From NCBI RefSeq assembly GCF_003065365.1, contig NZ_CP023276.1:1302001-1366000 (forward strand): a stretch of DNA of 64,000 nt. The letters run 5' to 3'. Below the pieces are notes generated by a model. That model was not told the DNA's origin and ran no database searches. It was given only the letters and a program-made list of their open reading frames with translations. The position numbers and the translations under genes were made by a program. Source of the stretch: Polynucleobacter difficilis (lineage in GTDB: Bacteria > Pseudomonadota > Gammaproteobacteria > Burkholderiales > Burkholderiaceae). Below are positions 18,145 to 27,737 of this stretch, in pieces. Every line of letters begins with the position of its first letter. Position 1 is the first letter of the stretch.

Positions 18145-19399
18145 AACGCAAGGCCTCCGCAGGCTGTACCTTGGCTGCACGACGGCTGGGGTAGAGGGTA
18201 GCCAAAATGGAGAGACCGAAGGCCATCAAACCCACGGTCAGCACATCATTGAGGCGGACATCGGATGGGAGCTGACTAATAAAGTAAATGTCACGCGGCA
18301 AAAATTGCACGCGGAAAATGGCCTCAATGGCGGGCACAATCACATCGATATTGAGCGCCACCAATAAACCCAACCCAACTCCTCCGAGCGAACCCAGCAA
18401 ACCAATCGCGAGGCCCTGAATTAAAAAGATCCGCTGGATTAAACCCGGACTTGCGCCCATGGTTCTCAAAATAGCAATATCCGCCTGCTTCTCATTGACG
18501 GTCATGACCAAGGTCGAAACTAAATTAAATGCGGCGACCGCAATAATCAGAGTCAAAATAATGAACATCATTTTCTTTTCGGTCTGCACCGCTGCAAACC
18601 AATTTCGATTCGAACGTGACCAGTCAGTTACCCATAGTGCTTGTGGCACAAGACTAGCCAATTGATTGGCAATCTGTGGGGCGCGCTGCATGTCATCGAC
18701 CTTAACGCGTAAGCCCGATGGGTCGCGTAAACGCAGCAAGGCTGCGGCGTCTTGCCAATGCAAGATGGCTAAAGAGCTATCGTATTCATAATGGCCGCTA
18801 TCGACTACGCCCACCACATTGAGTGCGCGCATTCGGGGCATCACTCCAGCCGGCGTCAGATCACCTTCGGGAACAATCAGGTTGACGCGATCGCCTAAAC
18901 GCACACCCAACATATTGGCTAACTGCGCTCCGAGCACCACACCAAAACTTCCGGGGCGCAGATCGGCAATGTCACCTGCCACAAATTGCTTAGGCAAATC
19001 CGACACACTACCTTCTTCCGATGGGGATACGCCCCGCACCGCTACGCCGCGCATGATTTCACCGCGACTGAGTAAACCCTGGGAGCTCACCATGGGAGCC
19101 ACGCCAAGCACATGGGGCTGACTGGCCACCTTCGCTGAAAGCGTTTGCCAATCCGGCAAACCATCTGGGGCGGTAATCTCAATATGGGAGAGCACCGAGA
19201 GCATGCGATCGCGCACTTCTTTCTGGAAGCCATTCATCACCGACAGCACGACGATAAGGGCTGCAACGCCAAGGGCTATGCCCGCAGTCGATATCCCAGA
19301 GATGAAGGAGAGGAAGCCATCGCGCTTACCTACCGCTTTACTCCGCCGTGAGCGGGTATACCGCAGGCCAATTTCCAGTTCGATGGGGAGCTTTAACAT
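18137..19399 (-). CDS. lolC: Lipoprotein-releasing permease LolC/LolE
   Basis: 420 residues. One N-terminal membrane helix (about 29-52), a large periplasmic domain (about 55-270), and three C-terminal helices (about 275-300, 320-350, 380-400), the MacB/LolC fold. The N-terminal LGLRYTRSRR-type motif (ELEIGLRYTRSRRSK) is characteristic. It extracts lipoproteins from the inner membrane. Only one permease gene is present, so a LolF-like homodimer arrangement is possible. Confidence 0.94.
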   Translation of the reverse strand: MLKLPIELEIGLRYTRSRRSKAVGKRDGFLSFISGISTAGIALGVAALIVVLSVMNGFQKEVRDRMLSVLSHIEITAPDGLPDWQTLSAKVASQPHVLGVAPMVSSQGLLSRGEIMRGVAVRGVSPSEEGSVSDLPKQFVAGDIADLRPGSFGVVLGAQLANMLGVRLGDRVNLIVPEGDLTPAGVMPRMRALNVVGVVDSGHYEYDSSLAILHWQDAAALLRLRDPSGLRVKVDDMQRAPQIANQLASLVPQALWVTDWSRSNRNWFAAVQTEKKMMFIILTLIIAVAAFNLVSTLVMTVNEKQADIAILRTMGASPGLIQRIFLIQGLAIGLLGSLGGVGLGLLVALNIDVIVPAIEAIFRVQFLPRDIYFISQLPSDVRLNDVLTVGLMAFGLSILATLYPSRRAAKVQPAEALRYE

Positions 19400-19467
19400 A
19401 CCCTTAGTTTAGTGAATAGTGACGCCCCGGCTGGAGAAATGGGTAAATGCCACCTAAAATCAGAAGA

Positions 19468-20409
19468 ATGACAACAAAAAGACAATTTACCCTCCTTCTA
19501 TCGGGTGACGATGCTGTGGCTGATTCCCTACAGACCGTGCCTACAAGGGGCTTGCCACACGAGCGTTTTTTACTCGGTGATGGTGTGCCAGCGGCTCCAT
19601 TTGTATTGCTCGGCCTGGAAGGAGGTGCTGTTGATTCGAATACTGTATTGGCCTGCATTCAGCCGGTTCACTTGCATGCCACCCGCGACCATCTGGTCTT
19701 GATGCACACCGACCATATTCCACTCACCGCCGCTGAGTCAACCGCCTTACTCGAAGAAGCAAAACCCCTATTTCAGGATGAATTCAAGGCTGAGATCTTG
19801 GCTGCCGACCCATACCACTGGTTTATTAACCCAGCCCACTTTGCCAGCCTAGCAACCCACTCCGTTGATCAAGCGCACGGCCGCAATATCGATTGGTGGT
19901 TGCCGCGTGACAGCACGGAAGTAGGTAAAGCTCGCGCTTGGCGTAAATTGCAAAATGAGATTCAGATGCTGTGGCACATTAGCCCGATTAATGAAGCACG
20001 CCAAGCGAGTGGCCTGCCTGCCATTAATTCAATTTGGATCAGCGGCATCGGTTCTATTTCGGATTTACAGGCTCCGAATGAAATTAGAGAAGCAAGCCGC
20101 ATCATTACTGACCATCCCGTTTTAAAGGGTATTGCCCATCACCTTACTATTTCGTGTAGTAGTGCTGTCAACGCCGATACCTTGGTCGGTGGATTTGCTT
20201 GGCTTAAGGATCCAGCAGCAGTTTGGCCAATGCTTCAATCCGCCTTGCTGAATGAATCGCTCGACGAACTCAAACTGATTGACTTTCCGAACGGCGCGCT
20301 GCGTAAACGCACTATTCAAAAGAGCGATGTCAAAAAAGGATCCTGGGCATTTTGGCGCGCACCCACATTACTGAGCTGGCAAGAATTAACGGGGTCCAAA
20401 GCAGCATGA
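19468..20409 (+). CDS. RpfE-like conserved protein upstream of recJ
   Basis: 313 residues from ATG at 19468 (MTTKRQFTLLLSGD); an earlier in-frame ATG at 19447 adds seven residues. The protein resembles the 'regulatory protein RpfE type' found upstream of recJ in betaproteobacteria and Xanthomonas, sometimes labelled a cofactor-independent phosphoglycerate mutase-like protein. Visible blocks include LTAAESTALLEEAKPLF, DWWLPRDS, LQNEIQMLWHISPINEARQASGLPAINSIWISGIG. No catalytic motif can be assigned. Its stop overlaps the recJ start (ATGA), so coupling to recJ is likely. Confidence 0.8.
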   Translation: MTTKRQFTLLLSGDDAVADSLQTVPTRGLPHERFLLGDGVPAAPFVLLGLEGGAVDSNTVLACIQPVHLHATRDHLVLMHTDHIPLTAAESTALLEEAKPLFQDEFKAEILAADPYHWFINPAHFASLATHSVDQAHGRNIDWWLPRDSTEVGKARAWRKLQNEIQMLWHISPINEARQASGLPAINSIWISGIGSISDLQAPNEIREASRIITDHPVLKGIAHHLTISCSSAVNADTLVGGFAWLKDPAAVWPMLQSALLNESLDELKLIDFPNGALRKRTIQKSDVKKGSWAFWRAPTLLSWQELTGSKAA

Positions 20410-22172
20410 TTGATTCCGTCTTTCGGCAGCGCGACTTTTCGCTTGAGGCAGCAGATGCCCTCAGTAGGGGAGGACTACACCCCTTACTGGCTAGACTCTA
20501 TGCTGCACGCGGCGTATCGACCGCCGATGAGCTAGCTCTGGAGCTCAAGCATTTAATCTCCCCAACACAGTTAAGTCAGTGTCTTTCCACTGCTGCCATT
20601 CTGGCCGATGCGCTTGCGGCAAAGAAACCGATGCTGGTTGTCGCCGACTATGACTGTGATGGCGCAACCGCGTGCGCCGTTGCTGTGCGTGGCCTGCGTT
20701 TACTGGGTGGACCGAATACGAATATTCATTTTTTAGTCCCCAATCGCTTTACGATGGGCTACGGCCTCACACCCGAAGTAGTGGATCTTGCCGCCACCCA
20801 AACGCCCAAGCCTGCCATTTTGATTACGGTAGATAACGGCATTGCCAGCGATGCGGGTGTCGAGCGTGCCCGCGAATTGGGTATGGATGTCATCATCACA
20901 GACCATCACCTTCCAGGTGATCGCATACCCAATGCACTGGCAATCGTTAACCCCAACCAAACGGGTTGTGGTTTTCCCAGCAAAGCGCTGGCCGGCGTTG
21001 GTGTGGTGTTTTATCTGCTGATTGCCTTGCGTGCCGAACTTCGTCAGCGCGGAATGTTTACGACAGATACGCAACCCAAGATTGAAAATCTGCTCGACTT
21101 GGTTGCCTTAGGAACGGTAGCTGATGTTGCGCAGCTCGATTACAACAACCGCATTTTGGTTGCAAACGGTCTACGACGCATGCGCCAAGGCATTGGGCAG
21201 CAGGGTATCGCCGCCTTATTTAATGTCGCGGGTCGCGATATTCGGAAAGCCACGGCGGGCGATTTGGGGTTTGCCATTGGTCCCAGGCTGAATGCCGCCG
21301 GACGCCTAGCGGATATGACCCTAGGGATTCAGTTGCTGTTGGCAGACGATGCGGATGTCGCGCTGCGCATCGCCCAAGAACTCGATCGCATTAATCGCGA
21401 ACGCCGGGTAATCGAAGGTGGTATGCAAGAAGCTGCATTAGGGCATTTAGCCCAAGAGCAATTGGATGGCCTTGCAGCAGCCCGCTCTGCCCTCTGTCTA
21501 TGGAATGCTAACTGGCATCAAGGCGTGGTCGGTATCGTTGCCTCTAGGCTCAAAGAACGCTTTAATCGCCCTGCCATCGTATTTGCCCCGGCCGATACCG
21601 AAGATGCGCAGTCGCAATTGCGTGGATCAGGCCGATCGATCAGCGGCTTTCATCTGCGCGATGCATTGGATTTGGTTTCCAAGCGCGAGCCTGGCCTCAT
21701 TCTCAAATTTGGCGGCCATGCCATGGCAGCCGGACTGACGATTGATCAAGCGAGCTTTGCCCGCTTTGATGCCTGCTTTCAGGCAGTTGCCGATGAATTG
21801 CTTGATGATGCGCTGTTAGCTAGGCAATACATTCATGACGGCAGCCTACGTCCCGATGAGTTGACTGCAGAGATAGGCGACCTCTTGGCAGAGGAGCTTT
21901 GGGGCCAAGGCTTCCCGCAGCCGGTCTTTTATGGCGAATTTGAAGTGGTGAGCCAGGCCTTAATGAAAGAAAAACACCTGCGACTGCAACTGAAGCCGCT
22001 GAGTAGCGCGCCGGGGGACAAGCCGGTCAGCGGCGTCTGGTTTAACCATACCCAAACCCTGCCAGCACGAGTGCATTTGGCTTACCGCTTGGTGGCAGAT
22101 CGCTTCGGCGGCCAAACACGGGTACAACTCATGATTGAGGCCCTAGACGAACCGAGCAAGGCGGACGCCTAA
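20406..22172 (+). CDS. recJ: Single-stranded-DNA-specific exonuclease RecJ
   Basis: 588 residues from ATG at 20406, which overlaps the upstream stop as ATGA; the longer frame from a TTG at 20352 lies inside the previous gene. DHH phosphoesterase motifs are visible: DYDCDGA at 81-87, DHH at 166-168, and GGHAMAAGL in the DHHA1 domain, then the C-terminal OB domain. It degrades single-stranded DNA 5' to 3' in mismatch repair and RecF-type recombination. Confidence 0.96.
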   Translation: MIDSVFRQRDFSLEAADALSRGGLHPLLARLYAARGVSTADELALELKHLISPTQLSQCLSTAAILADALAAKKPMLVVADYDCDGATACAVAVRGLRLLGGPNTNIHFLVPNRFTMGYGLTPEVVDLAATQTPKPAILITVDNGIASDAGVERARELGMDVIITDHHLPGDRIPNALAIVNPNQTGCGFPSKALAGVGVVFYLLIALRAELRQRGMFTTDTQPKIENLLDLVALGTVADVAQLDYNNRILVANGLRRMRQGIGQQGIAALFNVAGRDIRKATAGDLGFAIGPRLNAAGRLADMTLGIQLLLADDADVALRIAQELDRINRERRVIEGGMQEAALGHLAQEQLDGLAAARSALCLWNANWHQGVVGIVASRLKERFNRPAIVFAPADTEDAQSQLRGSGRSISGFHLRDALDLVSKREPGLILKFGGHAMAAGLTIDQASFARFDACFQAVADELLDDALLARQYIHDGSLRPDELTAEIGDLLAEELWGQGFPQPVFYGEFEVVSQALMKEKHLRLQLKPLSSAPGDKPVSGVWFNHTQTLPARVHLAYRLVADRFGGQTRVQLMIEALDEPSKADA

Positions 22173-22199
22173 AGGCCGCTTGACTTTATAATCGGCAGC

Positions 22200-23304
22200 A
22201 TGGAAGCCGAACAACTCAACCTCATCTCCAATACCCTTCAAGATCTGCTCATACGCGAGCAAGCACTTCGGGGGTATCTTTGACTACGACGTCAAGTCAC
22301 GTCGCCTAACGGAAGTTAATTCCATCCTCGAAGATCCCACTATTTGGGATGATCAAAAACGGGCTCAAGCACTCGGTAAAGAAAAAAAATTATTGGATGG
22401 GGTAGTTTCTACTCTAACCAATCTCAATACCAACATCACGGGCGCCCTCGAATTATTTGAGATGGCCAAAGAAGAAAGTGATTTTGAGACCTTAGGCGCA
22501 ATTGAGGTGGATACCGAGGGCTACAGCAAAATCATTGCAGACCTCGAGTTTCGGCGCATGTTTCACAATGAGATGGACCCCTGCAATTGCTTTATTGACA
22601 TTCAGGCGGGCGCCGGCGGAACTGAGGCTTGCGACTGGGCGAGCATGCTATTTCGCCAATACCTCAAGTACTGCGAACGCAAAGGCTATAAAACTGAGAT
22701 CCTCGAAGAATCCGATGGCGATGTGGCGGGCATTAAGAGCGCCACCATCAAGATTGATGGGGAGTATGCCTACGGTCACTTGCGTTCGGAAACTGGGGTG
22801 CATCGATTGGTCCGCAAATCGCCATTTGACTCGTCCGGCGGTCGCCACACCTCCTTCGCCAGTATCTACGTTTACCCTGAAATCGATGACTCGATTGAGA
22901 TTGACGTCAATCCAGCCGACATTCGAACCGATACCTACCGCGCTTCGGGCGCCGGTGGTCAGCACATCAATAAAACCGACTCTGCAGTACGGCTCACCCA
23001 CATTCCAACGGGCATTGTGGTCCAGTGCCAAAATGACCGCAGCCAACACCGCAACCGCGCTGAGGCCATGACCATGCTGAAGTCACGTCTCTATGAACAC
23101 GAGATGCAAAAACGCCGCGTCGAGCAAGATAAATTAGAGGCCAATAAAACCGATGTGGGTTGGGGCCATCAAATTCGATCCTACGTATTAGATCAAAGCC
23201 GGATTAAAGATTTGCGCACCAATGTTGAGATTTCCAATACCCAAAAAGTATTGGATGGTGATCTCGACGCCTTTATTGAAGCCAGCCTGAAGCAAGGCGT
23301 TTAA
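22200..23304 (+). CDS. prfB: Peptide chain release factor 2 (programmed +1 frameshift)
   Basis: Starts at ATG 22200; 27 codons lead to an in-frame TGA at 22281-22283, after which reading must shift +1 to GAC at 22282 and continue to 23304, giving about 367 residues, the normal RF2 length. RF2 recognises UGA and UAA. Seen: SPF tripeptide in VRKSPFDSSGGRHTSFAS and the catalytic GGQ in RASGAGGQHINKTDSA. The stop recognised by RF2 itself limits its own synthesis. lysS starts 23 bases later, the usual prfB-lysS pair. Confidence 0.97.
22270..22284 (+). promoter_or_regulatory. prfB +1 frameshift signal
   Basis: GGGGG-TAT-CTT-TGA-C: an internal Shine-Dalgarno-like G run three bases before the CTT slippery codon, then TGA followed by C, which is the weak-termination context. 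Matches the classical RF2 autoregulation site apart from CGG in place of AGG as the first codon. Confidence 0.96.
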
Positions 23305-23327
23305 TTACTCTGATTAGCCCAAACCCC

Positions 23328-24878
23328 ATGAACGATAAAGCCCAAACCCCAGACAATGCGCCAGAAGCCGTAGATGAAAACCATATCATCTCCGAGCGCC
23401 GTGAAAAGTTAGCCCAGCTGCGCGCCAAAGGCGTTGCATTTCCGAATGACTTTGTCCCAACCCATCATGCAGCCGATCTGCATGCGCATTACGATGGCTT
23501 CAATAAAGAAGAATTGGCTGCCAAGAAGGTGCTAGTCAAAGTCGCTGGGCGCATGGTTCTGAAACGGGTGATGGGCAAAGCCAGTTTTGCAACGATTCAA
23601 GACCGTACAGGGCAAATTCAGTTTTACATTAGTGATGAAATCAGCGGCGCTGATATTCACAATGCATTTAAGCACTGGGACATGGGTGACTTTATTGCGG
23701 CTGAGGGGCACTTGTTTAAAACCAATAAGGGTGAACTCTCTATCGAGTGCAGCACTTTACGCCTCCTCAGCAAATCGCTGCGCCCTCTGCCTGATAAGTT
23801 TCATGGACTCTCCGACTTAGAGACCAAGTACCGCCAACGCTACGTTGATCTGATCGTTAGTCCGGATACCCGCGCGACCTTTGTCTCCCGCAGTAAAGCG
23901 ATTGCCTCTTTGCGCCGCCATATGCTTGATGCCAACTTCATGGAGGTTGAGACCCCCATGCTCCACCCCATTCCGGGCGGAGCGACGGCTAAGCCATTTA
24001 TGACCCACCACAATGCGCTCGACATGCAGATGTTTTTACGCATTGCACCCGAGCTCTACCTCAAGCGTTTGGTTGTAGGCGGATTTGAACGCGTTTTTGA
24101 AATCAATCGCAATTTCCGTAATGAAGGTGTCAGTCCGCGCCACAACCCTGAATTTACGATGATGGAGTTTTATGCGGCCTACACCGATTACAAATGGCTG
24201 ATGGACTTTACGGAAGGGTTGATTCGTGCCGCGGCGATTGATGCCCAGGGCACTGCTACCCTCACCCACCAAGGCCGCCTACTCGATTTAAGTAAGCCAT
24301 TTCAGCGCCTGACGATTACCGAAGCAATCCTCAAATACGGCCCCGAATCCAAAAAGAGCTATACCCCAGATCAACTGGAGGACGCTGAGTTCATTCGCGC
24401 CGAGCTCAAAAAGGGCGGTGAAGACATTAATGCGCCAGCACTAAAGAATGCAGGCATTGGCGCCTTGCAGTTAGCTCTATTTGAATTGGTAGCCGAGCAC
24501 CATTTATGGGAACCAACTTACATCATTGACTACCCGATTGAAGTCAGCCCCCTCGCCCGCGAATCCGATACTCGTCCTGGTGTGACCGAGCGCTTTGAAC
24601 TCTTCATCACTGGCCGTGAAATTGCTAACGGCTTTTCTGAGCTCAATGATGCTGAAGACCAAGCGCAGCGCTTTCATAAGCAAGTGGAGCAAAAAGAAGC
24701 GGGCAATGAAGAGGCGATGTACTTTGACCACGACTTTATCCGCGCACTCGAGTACGGCATGCCCCCAACCGGCGGTTGCGGCATTGGAATAGACCGGCTA
24801 GTGATGCTACTTACCGATGCGCCGAATATTCGTGACGTCATTTTGTTCCCCCATTTGCGCCGCGAAGAAGAGCAATAA
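23328..24878 (+). CDS. lysS: Lysyl-tRNA synthetase, class II
   Basis: 516 residues. Charges tRNA-Lys. The N-terminal OB-fold anticodon-binding domain (about 70-165) is followed by the class II core with motif 1 (FMEVETPMLHPIPGGATAKPF), motif 2 (FRNEGVSPRHNPEFTMMEFY) and motif 3 (GCGIGIDRLVML). It follows prfB by 23 bases. Confidence 0.98.
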   Translation: MNDKAQTPDNAPEAVDENHIISERREKLAQLRAKGVAFPNDFVPTHHAADLHAHYDGFNKEELAAKKVLVKVAGRMVLKRVMGKASFATIQDRTGQIQFYISDEISGADIHNAFKHWDMGDFIAAEGHLFKTNKGELSIECSTLRLLSKSLRPLPDKFHGLSDLETKYRQRYVDLIVSPDTRATFVSRSKAIASLRRHMLDANFMEVETPMLHPIPGGATAKPFMTHHNALDMQMFLRIAPELYLKRLVVGGFERVFEINRNFRNEGVSPRHNPEFTMMEFYAAYTDYKWLMDFTEGLIRAAAIDAQGTATLTHQGRLLDLSKPFQRLTITEAILKYGPESKKSYTPDQLEDAEFIRAELKKGGEDINAPALKNAGIGALQLALFELVAEHHLWEPTYIIDYPIEVSPLARESDTRPGVTERFELFITGREIANGFSELNDAEDQAQRFHKQVEQKEAGNEEAMYFDHDFIRALEYGMPPTGGCGIGIDRLVMLLTDAPNIRDVILFPHLRREEEQ

Positions 24879-24893
24879 GACGGGGTTAAATCG

Positions 24894-25454
24894 ATGATGT
24901 TGCTAGAGATTGCCAACTTACTTTCTGAAATCGCCATCACGGTTATTGGCGGTGCTTGCCTATTGCGTTGCTACCTGCAATACCTCAAGTTTAATTTGTC
25001 GCCCCATTCTGGCAACCCGATTGGGCTCTACTTGATGCCGCTGACAAACTGGCTGATCATGCCCCTGCGCAAATTGATTCCAAGTGTCGGGCGTATCGAT
25101 AGCGCCTGCCTGATCGGGGCCTATCTGGTTGTGCTGGCTAAGGTGCTGCTGATTGGCTTACTACTCGGCAACATTCCATCGATTGGCGGTCTCATCATTG
25201 TCTCTGGTCTGGAGCTGATTGGCCTTGTTTTATCGATCCTGGTTGTTCTAATCATCGCCAACGTAGTCTTGTCGTGGGTTGGTCGTGGATCCCCTACGCA
25301 ATACATGCTATCCGAGATACTCAACCCACTGCTTGCCCCCATTAAACGGATTTTGCCGAGCATGGGTCCACTCGATTTATCGCCACTCATCCTGCTTGTG
25401 GCGATTCAGATAGCGCAGATTGTATTAAGTAATATTGCGCGCGCCCTGCTTTGA
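24894..25454 (+). CDS. YggT-family integral membrane protein
   Basis: 186 residues with two repeated YggT domains, each ending in a similar pattern (PLTNWLIMPLRKLIPSVGRID and EILNPLLAPIKRILPSMGPLD). About four to six membrane helices. YggT proteins are inner-membrane proteins of uncertain role, linked to osmotic shock tolerance or cell-division clusters elsewhere. It starts 15 bases after lysS. It is the last recognisably core gene before the catabolic island. Confidence 0.85.
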   Translation: MMLLEIANLLSEIAITVIGGACLLRCYLQYLKFNLSPHSGNPIGLYLMPLTNWLIMPLRKLIPSVGRIDSACLIGAYLVVLAKVLLIGLLLGNIPSIGGLIIVSGLELIGLVLSILVVLIIANVVLSWVGRGSPTQYMLSEILNPLLAPIKRILPSMGPLDLSPLILLVAIQIAQIVLSNIARALL

Positions 25455-25495
25455 CCTGAGTTAATCAGTCCTATCTCTTTTCTAATTTATAAGCT

Positions 25496-26644
25496 ATGCC
25501 GACAAGTATTTCTCATCCGCCGCTTCAAATTAAAAAAGTGGAGTCATTTGTTTACCGAGCACCAATACATAAGCCAGTACAAACTTCATTTGGGATAATG
25601 CATGATCGACCAGCAGTCGCTATAAGCCTGGAAGACAATGAAGGTTGCGTTGGCTGGGGAGAAATTTGGTGTAATTTCCCCAGTGTTGGCCCCGAGCACC
25701 GCGCTCGCCTCTTTGACTCGATAGTAGCGCCCATATTGCTAGAAAAAATATGGGCTTCTCCAGTTGAAGCATTTCAAGAGCTTACTAAACGTTTACATAT
25801 TTTGGGCATTCAATGCGGCGAACCTGGCACGATTGCGCAAGCAATTGCCGGAACTGATATTGCCCTGTGGGATTTGCTTGGAAAAAAGATTGGGAAACCG
25901 TTGTGGGAGCTGTTTGGTGGCACACCGCTAATTGAAACCTACGCCTCCGGTATTAGCCCAACCGACCCTGAAGAGATTGCGGAAAAAAAATGGGCGGAAG
26001 GATTTCGAGCATTTAAGTTAAAAGTCGGTTTTGGTCAAGATCGTGACTTCTCTAACCTTCAGACCCTTCGAAATCTGCTTGGACCAGATACCAAAATTAT
26101 GGTTGATGCAAATCAAGCTTGGGATCCCGATTCTGCAGCTCGTCAAATCGAACATTTAGCTCCGCTAAATCCCTTCTGGGTGGAGGAGCCGATTGCCGCA
26201 GACCGCCCCATCCAGGATTGGAATATGCTTGCCACCCAATCCTCGATCCCACTCGCTGCGGGAGAAAATATGCGCGGCGAAACCCAGTTTTATGAGGCAA
26301 TAAACAGCAATGCATTTCAGGTAATTCAGCCCGATATCGGCAAATGGGGTGGCTTTAGCGGCTGTATTCCTATAGCACAAGCAGTCTGTGCCAGTAATCG
26401 GCTTTTTTGTCCGCACTGGCTTGGTGGCGGTATTGGACTAGTAGCATCCATGCATTTAAAAGCGGCGGTGGGCCAGGCTGGCTTTGTAGAAGTAGATTCC
26501 AATCCGAATATCCTTCGCGAAGCAATGGCAATGCCGTATCCTGTCATAAGCGATGGAAAGGTATTACTAAGCAATGAACCCGGCCTTGGGATCGCACCAG
26601 AAATCAATCGTCTGATTGATTTGCAAGTAAAGCATTACTTTTAA
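25496..26644 (+). CDS. Mandelate racemase/muconate lactonizing enzyme family protein
   Basis: 382 residues, enolase superfamily. Key residues can be placed: Lys174-x-Lys176 (AFKLKVG), metal ligands Asp204 (MVDANQAW), Glu230 (WVEEP), Glu257 (AGEN), and an Asp280/His307 pair (QPDIGKWGG and CPHWLGGGIG) typical of the mandelate racemase subgroup, which abstracts a proton next to a carboxylate. The substrate cannot be read off. Its neighbour is a lone Bug binding protein that starts 41 bases after its stop, so the pair may import and racemise or dehydrate the same acid. First gene of the island; 41 bases separate it from yggT. Confidence 0.88.
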   Translation: MPTSISHPPLQIKKVESFVYRAPIHKPVQTSFGIMHDRPAVAISLEDNEGCVGWGEIWCNFPSVGPEHRARLFDSIVAPILLEKIWASPVEAFQELTKRLHILGIQCGEPGTIAQAIAGTDIALWDLLGKKIGKPLWELFGGTPLIETYASGISPTDPEEIAEKKWAEGFRAFKLKVGFGQDRDFSNLQTLRNLLGPDTKIMVDANQAWDPDSAARQIEHLAPLNPFWVEEPIAADRPIQDWNMLATQSSIPLAAGENMRGETQFYEAINSNAFQVIQPDIGKWGGFSGCIPIAQAVCASNRLFCPHWLGGGIGLVASMHLKAAVGQAGFVEVDSNPNILREAMAMPYPVISDGKVLLSNEPGLGIAPEINRLIDLQVKHYF

Positions 26645-26685
26645 TGATGATGTGGTTTAAATATAAAAAATTATGGGGGAGCTTT

Positions 26686-27654
26686 ATGAAATATCTTTCG
26701 CCTTTTCTTGCTGCATTCCTATTGCTTAGTAGCATTAGTTCTGCATCTGCCCAATCGTGGCCCGACAAACAAGTCAAAATTATTGTTGCCTATCCGGCCG
26801 GAGGTGGTGTTGACCCCGTCGCACGACTCGTTGGTCAAAAATTATCTGAGCGCTGGAAGCAGCCGGTTGTTGTTGAGAATAAAGCGGGTGGTAGTGGCAC
26901 GATTGGCGCCAATTTTGTGGCGCAATCGCCAGCAGATGGGTTGACAATTCTCATGTCGGCAACTCCTGAGGTTGTTATTAATCAGCACTTTATGCAGAAA
27001 ATGTCATACAACCCAGACGCTGATTTAAAACCCGTAACCCTTGTTGTTCGCTTACCTTTTGTATTGGTATCGAATGTCTCTAAACCGTACGCAAATGCAG
27101 CTGAGTTGATCGCGTATGCAAAAAAGAATCCTAATAAAGTAAGCTATGCATCCTCTGGCCCAGGATCTGCTCAGCACTTAGCGGCCGTGATGCTCGAGCA
27201 GCAGGCGGACATCAAGTTAGTGCACGTCCCTTATAAGGGCGTTGCACCAGCTGTGTCCGACCTACTCGCTGGACACGTTGACATTGGTTTTGCTGGACTA
27301 CCCACTGCACTGCCCCATATTCAATCTGGTAAGCTGAGGGCATTGGGCTTATCGTCAAAAACACCCTCTGCAGCTGCGCCAGAAATTCCGCCACTTGCCA
27401 AAACTCCCGCATTATCAAATTTTGATCTAACGCAGTGGTTTGGAATATTTGTACCTAGCGGCACTCCAAATATCATTGTTCAGCGCATTCAGACCGATAC
27501 TCAAGCGGTCTTAAACATGCCTGACGTTAAGGCCACACTTGAAAAGCAAGGTGCCCAACCCAGTGGGATGAGTACTACCGATTTTCAAGCCTTTGTGAAC
27601 AGTGAACGTAAGAAGTTTGGCGACATCGTCAAGGTGGCAAAGATAGAGCAGTAA
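26686..27654 (+). CDS. Bug-family tripartite tricarboxylate transporter binding protein (1 of 3)
   Basis: 322 residues from ATG at 26686 (MKYLSPFLAAF), preceded by GGGGAGC at a proper distance; a longer frame from 26644 overlaps the previous stop. The Sec signal peptide ends ASA-QSWP. The Bug signature QSWPDKQVKIIVAYPAGGGVDPVAR is followed by ENKAGGSGTIGANFVAQSPADG. These periplasmic proteins bind small carboxylates or similar anions. No TctA/TctB membrane genes are in the window. It is followed by a strong terminator. Confidence 0.92.
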   Translation: MKYLSPFLAAFLLLSSISSASAQSWPDKQVKIIVAYPAGGGVDPVARLVGQKLSERWKQPVVVENKAGGSGTIGANFVAQSPADGLTILMSATPEVVINQHFMQKMSYNPDADLKPVTLVVRLPFVLVSNVSKPYANAAELIAYAKKNPNKVSYASSGPGSAQHLAAVMLEQQADIKLVHVPYKGVAPAVSDLLAGHVDIGFAGLPTALPHIQSGKLRALGLSSKTPSAAAPEIPPLAKTPALSNFDLTQWFGIFVPSGTPNIIVQRIQTDTQAVLNMPDVKATLEKQGAQPSGMSTTDFQAFVNSERKKFGDIVKVAKIEQ

Positions 27655-27670
27655 TTCATTTGCAATTCAG

Positions 27671-27708
27671 AAAAAAGCCTTATAGAAGCTAATCTGTAAG
27701 GCTTTTTT
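27671..27708. terminator. Bidirectional intrinsic terminator
   Basis: Arms AAAAAAGCCTTA (27671-27682) and TAAGGCTTTTTT (27697-27708). The A run and T run on either side suit termination from both directions, between the Bug gene (+) and the convergent ferredoxin reductase gene (-). Confidence 0.88.
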
Positions 27709-27737
27709 ATTGTATTTTTACAGGACTTTTAGGGCCT

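Noticed and set aside
22393..23304. prfB as a truncated gene starting at TTG 22393
   Set aside because: The upstream leader, slippery site and in-frame continuation reproduce the known RF2 frameshift exactly.
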